Source: Cephalotus follicularis (lineage: Eukaryota; Streptophyta; Magnoliopsida; Oxalidales; Cephalotaceae). Taken from it: a DNA stretch of 64,000 nt. The DNA is taken from positions 8,578-72,577 of the forward strand of contig BDDD01005232.1 of the NCBI GenBank assembly GCA_001972305.1. The letters are read 5' to 3'. Positions 56,889 to 64,000 of this stretch are shown piece by piece. Positions within the stretch are counted from its first letter, which is position 1. Each line of letters opens with the position of its first letter. Under the pieces are notes generated by a model, which was not told the DNA's origin, did no database searches, and saw nothing but the letters and a program-made list of their open reading frames with translations. Position numbers and translations under genes: made by a program.

Positions 56889-57085
56889 GCCAATGAGAGT
56901 GTTTCAACTGAGAAAGGGTCATGATAATGTCACTGTTTATCTGTTGTAAGATCTTCCATAGATATAATTGTGCAAAAGCGAAAGAGAGAGAGAGAGAGTG
57001 TGTGTGTGTGTGTTGATTATTGTTTTTTAAGAGAGGGAAAGTGATGAAATGAGTCTGCAGAGAGACAATGTACGACAACTGCCAA

Positions 57086-57092
57086 CCAATGG
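57086..57092 (+). promoter_or_regulatory. LFY-type site CCAATGG
   Basis: Matches the CCANTG(G/T) LEAFY consensus characterised in the Arabidopsis AG intron. The surrounding 57050-57180 is less AT-rich than the rest of the intron. Confidence 0.45.
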
Positions 57093-57931
57093 GCGAGCTC
57101 TGAGTCTTTTGGCTTCTTTCACTATGGCTGCTGCTGAAACGGACGGCTCTGATGTACTCAGAGTTTTGGGACAGAAAATGACTGATTTATCACCTTCCAT
57201 TTTTTTATTACTTCTTTTTCACTTCTTAACTCCTCAAAATACAATAGGACCAAGAGTTTTTAGGGTTCGAGGTGGGCAACAGAGTATGTCCTTAGAGAAT
57301 TATCCATCGTATAATGGGTTTGTGACACGTGGGTTAGTTCTGGCCATAGATCTGGTTTGGCCAATGATATAGGGGTACACGGTGACAGCGTGGCAGGGTC
57401 AGCCAATCACTGTCTCGACGAAATTAAGGTATCTGCACAACATTAAAGTGTTATCTTTGTGTCAAATATATAACTAATTTAATGTAAGAAAACTTACTAT
57501 AATATGTCATGTCACATTAAAGACCAGAATCATAGAAGACTCTGATTCGTGAGTGAGTGAGTTCTGTCATTTCATTTTGCTTTATTTATGGTTTCGTAAT
57601 AGGATCAGTTAACTGATAGATTTGGTTGATTTGACCGTTGATTATGACCAAATTTTATGCCTAATTTGAGCTTCATAAACCACTGTTAACCCTGTTAGGT
57701 GTCATCATAACTTGTCTCCTTGTATTAATTATGTCAAAGAAGGAGCTAAAACTCTAACTTGTTTCAATTCAATGTTAGGATGCAGCTGATCTGATTCTTA
57801 GATCAACTTCCTTGTACGAGGATTGAATTAAACACATCGGATTATAATGATGCATGGAGGAGTAAAATTGCATGAAATTTACTTCTCTTAAACATGACTT
57901 TAAACAATTCGTTTTATAATCATTAAATTTG

Positions 57932-57936
<5 letters not shown>

Positions 57937-57968
<32 letters not shown>
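57937..57968. repeat. (AT)n microsatellite
   Basis: About 16 TA/AT dinucleotides, lying inside a family-M-like repeat (about 57890-58150). Confidence 0.85.
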
Positions 57969-57970
<2 letters not shown>

Positions 57971-58617
57971 ATTTCTAAGTAAATTATATCTCTTTAACTA
58001 TTTCATGTTTACATAACAGTTCTAACTATTATAATTATATTTGGTTTAACGATTGAAAGTGATGTGTGAAGATGATATAGTTAAAGAGGCTTAACTGTTG
58101 AAATTATTATGTGAAGATGAAATAGTTAGATATATAAAAATTGAAATACATGATCTGCGTCTATATATGATCAAATTTGAGAGATAGATTTGTAAAAAAC
58201 TCGTGTGTTTAAGAGAAAATGATATTTTAATGAAAATAACTTAAGCCACTATCTTTTATGAAAACTCTAAAATCAGTGTTTTGAGATTTGTGGTACTAGT
58301 ACATTAAAATTTGAAGATCAAACATTTGGAGACAAGGATCTTCATTAACTGACTTTTCAAACTATTTTATTCTTCAACTTCTATAACAATGTAAGAAGTT
58401 TTTGTGAGGTTCATAAAAATAGCCACGGATTGTTAGAGAATTTAGAATAGGGCAATTGGAATTTGAGGTGTGATCAACGCTTTCTTTTAAAGATTTATTT
58501 GCCTAAATCCGTTTGCTATTTGAGTTTGTGCAAATAATCTTCTAGGATACAACGAGTTCTTAATGAAAATTGGCAGATAGCAATTCTAAACTTTCTTAGA
58601 ATAGTTTAATAAAATGG

Positions 58618-59160
58618 CTATAAATAAAGAAAAAGAAGAAGAAGAGGATTCAAAACATATTTTTGTAATGGAGTTATATAGGCATTAAAATAGTCAGATA
58701 TGTCTGTTAATGTCAAACAGTTATACTGTTTGATTCAAATTCAAACAAACATAATTGTTGCGTCTGATTAACTACCCAATCTCAAAAATATTTAAATATG
58801 AATTTAATAATAAAAAATATAATAATATATAAAATTCAAAAATAAAATTGTTGTAAATAAAGAAAAGGAAGAAAAAGATGATTCAAAACATATTGCTTTA
58901 TTGGAGTTATATAGGCATTAAAACAGACAAATATGTATGTTGAATGTCAGTCAATTGTTTGATTCAAATTCAAACAGACATAACTTTTGTGTCTGATTAA
59001 CTACCCAATCTCAAAAATATTGATATATATTTTTAAATCCGAAAATCAAACAGACATAACTGTTGTTGTGTCTGATTAACTACCAATCTCAAAAATATTA
59101 ATATTTTTTAAATCCAAATTTAATAATAAAAAATATAACAATATATAAAATCCAAAAATA
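58618..59160 (+). repeat. Tandem repeat, about 230-240-bp unit, about 2.5 copies
   Basis: Successive units start at about 58618 and 58851 (TAAATAAAGAAAAAGAAGAAG-like, GATTCAAAACATAT, GGAGTTATATAGGCATTAAAA, CTGATTAACTACCCAATCTC). A partial third unit spans about 59040-59160. AT-rich and non-coding. Confidence 0.88.
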
Positions 59161-59498
59161 ATATAATCGTATGAAAAGCAGAGTGCTAATCGCTCCACTC
59201 ACACGCGGGTAGTATAGGGTATGTCACACCCTATAACTCATTCCTAAAGTACTAATGTACTCCTTTATATAAAGGGACATAAAACTTTATAGCTTTTCAA
59301 CGTGGGTTAGAATAAGTTTTTACAAACAAATTTACAACACATATTTGAGGTAGTGGAAGCTGTTGTAATTAAACTTGATACAATTTAACCAATCCAAAAC
59401 ATCCCATACCACAACTGTGTGAAATTATTATTTGTCCGAAGGCAAATGATATTTAACTAATTAACGTGGGCATCTAACTAATTTGTCTAACGTTCCCT

Positions 59499-59840
59499 TG
59501 TTATTATTAAGATGTCTCACTTATCTCATATCGATTAAGCATAAAGTGCTCGTCCACTATAATATTATATGACTTCTCTTCCTTATAAGTATGCTTTTAG
59601 GGTTGGATAATAAGTCTTGACATGGTATCAGAGACAGACAGATCCAAACCCCTCTTACCATTTATTAGTCATCGTTAGCCCTTCACCACGTGACTTATTC
59701 AGCATTTAAGGCTAGTTTATAGGCCACACTGCTCACAAACTCCAAGTTGCACGTGACGGTGAGTGTTAAGATGTCTCAATATCCGACATCGGTTAAGTAT
59801 AAAAGGTCTGTCCACAAGCATACTTTTGGGGTTGGATCCC
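59499..59840 (+). mobile_element. TRIM (terminal-repeat retrotransposon in miniature) in AG intron 2
   Basis: LTR 1 is 59499-59622 (TGTTATTATTAAGATGTCTC ... TCTTGACA). A perfect primer site TGGTATCAGAG starts at 59623. The interior is about 140 bp and ends in GACGGTGAG. LTR 2 starts TGTTAAGATGTCTCA at 59764 and matches LTR 1 up to GGGTTGGAT at about 59838, where it diverges, so the right edge is approximate. No coding capacity. Confidence 0.85.
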
Positions 59841-60257
59841 CTCATTGGATATTGAAAAAAATCTATTTAGATTCACTATAATTTCAATTGCTCTCTTATT
59901 AAGATTATTTTTGTTGTTCAAACCTTTTTCAGTTAGCTTTTTTTTTTTAAAAATGGATATTAAAAAGTTGAATCTTTAAAAGGTTTAAATATAACTTCAT
60001 AACATGCTTGACCTATATTTCATGGCTAAGGCGTGAGAATCATCTAAAGTGCACTCATAATCAGCAAGATTCTTCGTCATAGTTATTAGAACTTGCCGGG
60101 TTTAAAGGTTGTTGGATTATTGGATCAACTCATGGATCAATGGCCTAATAAGACATGTAATTGTATTCAGAGATGTGCCAAGTTAGAATCAATGATCTAA
60201 TACACATAACTAGGTGCATAGTCACGATAAATATTGAACTTGTGATTAATATTTTTT

Positions 60258-60960
60258 AAATTAACTTTTTGCATTTGATATTCTATTAATGAAGATAGCA
60301 CATAGCAATTTTCAAGTCAATTGAATATCTATAAATATTATTGAATAAGCTACTCTTTTTTCGTATATGACAAAATTATCTAACAGCTAAAATTGTTATA
60401 TATAGATTAACTAGTTAAAGATATTTAATAAATTTAAAAAAATTGCATATGTAATCTATTTAGATAGAACATTAAATGTAATAGTTGAATAGATATAATA
60501 TAAACGGTAGATTCGATAATTATGGATGACATAACACCGTAGCAGTATGCTATGTCAAGTATATTAGATGACCACCTATGTGTGTGTATGAGTATATATA
60601 TGGGCTTAACTTATTTATATTGACAATGCACCTAACTTATATGCATAATTATTTTGATCTACATTCAGTTATTGAATCTGATGTTCTATAGATGTTGATC
60701 ATGTATACAAATTGTCAAGACAATTAGATATCTTTAACGATTTCTACAAATAATAATTTTTACCATTTATATAATTTTCTCCAATATAGTAAAATAGTGG
60801 GTGACTTAGAGAAATATCTATTGATAGCTAATGACTTGAATTAACATGCATGTTTTGCATTGATAAAATACAGTTGAATTTTTAAATATAAAACATAGGT
60901 TCAATATGGGATGACATAACTACGACTTCTAGTATGCTATGTCAAGCACAAAAGGATTTT
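60258..60960. repeat. Two adjacent family-M MITE-like copies
   Basis: Copies at about 60258-60558 and 60640-60953 share, in order, CAATTTTCAAGTCAATTGAATATCT-like and TAAATG/GTTGAAT-like segments and the same right end (GGATGACATAAC ... AGTATGCTATGTCAAG). They are diverged from each other. Confidence 0.6.
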
Positions 60961-61211
60961 CCCTATAGTTTCACCCAAGATTCATCCCGGTCATGGATAG
61001 ATCACTCGGGTTATAAATACACACACACACATACACTCTTTCTCTCTCTCTCTCCACGGATAGGATAAATGGATAGGATCAATCTATTGGAGCCCCTAGG
61101 TCTTTTGAAGAGGTTGTTTACTAATGAGGTCCCCAGGAATCGAGAGGTTGTCAATATCGTAAATGTAGATAATTATAACACTTTTATTTTTGTTGTTATA
61201 TATATATATAT

Positions 61212-61745
61212 ATAATACGATGAGTGTGAGGGTCACTCTCTAATGAACACTCTCTTTAATAATTTAATGTGTGGAATCATATTTTTTACATCAATTCAAC
61301 CGTCGCATTTGATCTTATTATATTTTTAGATTATACATATCAATTTTCAAGTCAATCGGATATGTATAGAGATACTATTAAATAAACAACTCTTTAACGA
61401 CATATGCTAAATTTATATAACGGTCGAATATGTTATGTGAAAATTTCTCTATCAAAAGACCATTGAAAGAAGCCCAAATAGACTTTTCTTTTTTACCCGG
61501 GACCTTTGAAAAAAGAAAGTAATTTGCTTCGTTCTGTATTAGCAAAAAAAGAATTTCTGTTAGAAAGAAAGTCTTATCGTGTGCTAAAGCTTTCACATGT
61601 CGAGAGATATCCGATTGACTTGAAAATTGACATACATAATCTACAAAGATAATATATCAAATTCAAAAGTTAGAGATATAAACTTAATTCATACATTAAA
61701 TTATTAATGAGAGTGTCCAGATCTTAGGAAGTGACCATAGCACTC
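61212..61745. repeat. Foldback MITE-like element, family M
   Basis: Arms of about 160 bp are inverted copies. The left has GGTCACTCTCTAATGAACAC and later CAATTTTCAAGTCAATCGGA; the right has the complements TCCGATTGACTTGAAAATTG (61608) and AGAGTGTCCAGATC ... AGTGACC (61700-61730). About 200 bp of unrelated AT-rich sequence forms the centre. Confidence 0.75.
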
Positions 61746-62196
61746 TCCATATAATATATATAAAGTTACAACCTCAAGGCAGAGTTAGGTCTCTAAGAAT
61801 TTCCATGTGGACAAACCTATAAATGCAGTTTAATTAAAACATTGCTATATTTAGTTATCCTACAATAGATTAAACTCTTCTTCACCTAGCTCTCCCGCTT
61901 TACTTCCCAACCGTCTTCCACTTCTTAAAAAACTTCAAAAATTTGTATCATCTTTATGTTTTTCTTTTATGGAGATTGACAGCTTCACTCTTCTATAAAG
62001 AAAATATAAAGTTTGAATCTTTGGAGTCAGGTCTTTAGGTATTGTTACGTAAGTAATATTATAAACCACAACCAAGTGTCATAAAATATTATGTTATTAA
62101 AGTTATTTGTTAAAAAAAAAAAAAGTTAAGAAATGATTTTTTAATATTAAAAAATTATTTTCTTCAATGACACCTAAACTATGATAAAAACACAAC

Positions 62197-62700
62197 TAAG
62201 GATGACAATGGGAAAGAACGGAGCTGAATATGTCATTCATTGTCCCTGTCCCCACTTCGTCATTGCTATGGGATGACAGAGAATCTCCCCGTGAAGATTA
62301 ATAAATCTCTATTCCCGTTCTATATAGTAGTATTAAAAACATAAGAAAAATTATAGACTCAAAAAATAATTTATTTTATTTATATAGTAATAACTTAAAT
62401 TAATGATAACACATTGTTAAATAATTTAACATTCAATACCATATAATAGTGTAGCACATTTCTTCAATTATAGCTTTATTAAAACATAATACTTATAAAT
62501 ATTTTTTAATTATGTGATGGCCTATGGATAGAAGTATTTTTATTAACTTTTAGATGAATAAATATATTATTATCTCCAATTACAGTGGAAGCGGAGGAGG
62601 TTATCCCTATCTATGGCCCGTCGATGCTTGTAGGGATTTTTAATCCCCATTTCTATCCTCGTCGAAGAATTTGTGTCCCAGACTGTGAGGGGTGGACCGA
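62197..62700. repeat. Decayed hAT-like foldback with GGGGATT-type arms
   Basis: The left arm begins AAGGATGACAATGGGAAAGA and includes CTCCCCGTGAAGATT. The right arm (62580-62700) has complementary-type GGGATTTTTAATCCCCAT and TATCCTCGTC. This resembles the plant repeat with GGCAATGGGG...CCCCATTGCC ends, but the right terminus is lost. Confidence 0.4.
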
Positions 62701-64000
62701 CTTGTTTGGGTATAATAGACAGCCCTAAACATATTATATAGCACTACCCATTGTCACATGAACAAACCCATAAATGCATAAAACACTTCTATATGCAATG
62801 AATAGACAACTCTTCTTCATTTGTTCATCAATTTGCTTTACTTCCCAAAAATCTTTGACTTCCTAATAAACTTCCAAAAACCCTTCTTCACCTTTTCTAT
62901 CTCTCTTTTCTCAAGATGACAATGAATACATTCATGCAACTTTCAAGTAAGGTCTATAACTCTTCGTTTACCCTCTCTATTTATTCATCTCTTAAAAAAT
63001 AACTACATTTAATTATTTCAGTCCTCAATATTTCATAAAAAAAATATACAATATTACCAAATTTCTGCATTTAACAAATAAACAAGCATACACCGAATAA
63101 GTTTCTTTCTAACTTTTTTTTATACATCCATAGCAATTAAATTTTAATTTTTGGGATTAGTAACAAAAGAATGATGTCATACTTATTGTTTTTATGGGTT
63201 TTGAGTTATTGTTATTAATTGGTGTGAGTTTTTAGAAAATGGTATATAAAGTTTAATTGGTGTGAATTTTTTTAAGAAAAGATGAAATAGTTAAAAAAAT
63301 TTAATTAATTCAAAATTTGGCATGCTATATATATATATATATAATTCAACAGTTTGATTAATGAAATATGTTATGTGAGTCCGGTAATTAAAGTGAAAAT
63401 ATATAACTTGTATACAACCATAACTTGTCTAATGGAAAACTCGGATCTGTTCCGGATACGACCATTGAGAAAGTGAAAAAGTTTTTAAATTAAGCTTGCT
63501 ATTTCAATTTGATTCAACTCAAATTCAGGTTGAATATAATCACTTGCCGACTTCAAGTAAATTAAATGACACACCTCTCAGCACAATTTAGCATTAAGCC
63601 CACTACTTGGTGTCAACTACTTTATCAATTCTGTGTAATCACTCTGACCAGTTAATTGGCAAGGGAGGTGTAATCTTTCAATTTTTTGAATGAACTCTTA
63701 ATTGTCTTTTTCCTGCCTTTGCTTTACATCAACAGAGTAGAAATCCTAATGTTCAAGGGATTTTCAAATCAGCTTGTAGTTGTAGGAACTAGCTAGAAAT
63801 TAACTACAAGGGTGCATCCAGGTTGTAAGTGGGTTTGCCCCTGGCATAATTGGCCTGAGTTCGAATAGCCCACACTTCACTTGGGGTTACAGTCCTAGGG
63901 TTTACCTTGTAACCAAGCGTGCAATGTAACACGTGATTGAAAGGGTTTCTTGTCACAAAACATAGCTAGGAATTTTGTTAGTTAAGGTATTTTACTCAAT
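62701..64000. other. AT-rich intron sequence to the window end
   Basis: Contains a fragment of family M at about 63290-63400 (TTCAACAGTTTGATTAATGAAA ... GTGAGTCCGGTAAT) and no coding sequence. The last 200 bp (63800-64000) is less AT-rich but shows no exon. Confidence 0.5.

Larger units (their letters stand above)
56200..57420 (+). promoter_or_regulatory. AG: Candidate conserved AG intron-2 enhancer module
   Basis: Clustered motifs: TTAATGG (56264 and 56616, WUS-type), CCAATCA (56436 and 57403), a perfect CArG box CCATATTAGG (56472), CCAATGG (57086, LFY-type), further CCAATG cores (56890, 57361) and a G-box CACGTG (57326). WUS, LFY, CCAATCA and CArG sites in this intron are established for Arabidopsis AG and conserved in other eudicots. 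Single short motifs can occur by chance, so the claim rests on co-occurrence in the right intron. Confidence 0.6.
55523..64000 (+). other. AG: Intron 2 of the AG-like gene (at least 8.48 kb, end not reached)
   Basis: Begins GTATAT. No sequence encoding the expected next exon (SVK followed by the I-domain) occurs before 64000. In AG homologues this intron is long (about 3-4 kb) and carries the enhancer. Here the first 2 kb contains AG-type cis motifs, while the rest holds a TRIM, MITE-like repeats, a 240-bp tandem repeat and simple repeats. ORFs inside it (55254 read-through, 56138, 56656, 57049) look non-coding. Confidence 0.85.

Noticed and set aside
57049..57372. 107-codon ORF in the AG intron
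   Set aside because: No domain, no splice context, and it lies between enhancer-type motifs of intron 2; composition is intronic.
59219..59235. TGTCACACCC at 59222 as an LTR terminus
   Set aside because: No matching LTR body, PBS or partner end nearby; probably chance similarity.
9233..59634. Possible tRNA genes at TGGTATCAGAGC matches
   Set aside because: Each is an 11-12 base primer binding site next to an LTR end; no cloverleaf surrounds them.

Overview
The window is nuclear DNA of a flowering plant, almost certainly a core eudicot with a repeat-rich genome. The evidence is plant-type Ty1/copia and Ty3/gypsy retrotransposons with initiator-Met primer binding sites, plant DNA transposons (MULE, CACTA, hAT-like), TRIM elements, and the MADS-box exon of an AGAMOUS-lineage floral homeotic gene. 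I see no rRNA genes, tRNA genes, CRISPR arrays or bacterial features.

Layout. (1) 1-7379: a minus-strand Ty3/gypsy element with 2.96-kb LTRs (left LTR cut by the window edge), degenerate gag-PR-RT-RNase H and a deletion that removed the integrase core. (2) 7641-7890: a scrap of an older Ty1/copia polyprotein. (3) 7901-28513: a plus-strand Sirevirus-type (SIRE/Maximus) copia element with a 5' LTR, gag, pol, an env-like third ORF and multiple polypurine tracts. It is split by a 12.4-kb minus-strand gypsy element (14512-26913) bounded by TCTCA target duplications. That element holds an opposite-strand solo LTR of a related family (18444-21168, CATAT duplication) and a 196-bp mini solo LTR (23003-23198, CCACA duplication). 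(4) 28514-38230: a gypsy LTR split by a 3.67-kb solo LTR (CAAAA duplication), abutting head-to-head a second truncated gypsy element with gag-PR-RT, which stops abruptly at one end of a CACTA transposon. (5) 38231-43725: low-copy DNA, a 1.2-kb MULE with a 9-bp duplication, filler-like copies of its interior, and a minus-strand solo LTR full of tandem repeats. (6) 43726-54855: AT-rich intergenic DNA with MITE-like repeats, a hAT-like foldback, and a 3-kb MULE that contains a 1.4-kb LTR element carrying only gag; a TRIM follows. (7) 54856-64000: the 5' end of an AGAMOUS-like gene, comprising TATA box, 5'UTR exon, 5'UTR intron, MADS-box exon and then at least 8.48 kb of intron 2. That intron has a CArG box, CCAATCA, WUS-like and LFY-like sites near its start and TE-derived repeats further in.

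The only host gene I can support is the AG-like gene; its remaining exons lie beyond 64000. Everything else is transposon-derived. The most unusual signal is that several unrelated LTR families carry clustered short dyad-symmetric motifs, often in closely spaced pairs. The flanking bases differ between families in a compensating way that keeps the palindrome (CAG-TCGA-CTG, GCG-TCGA-CGC, ACG-TCGA-CGT). The copia LTR has a related array (CAGCCGACTG, containing the DRE core RCCGAC) directly upstream of its TATA box.
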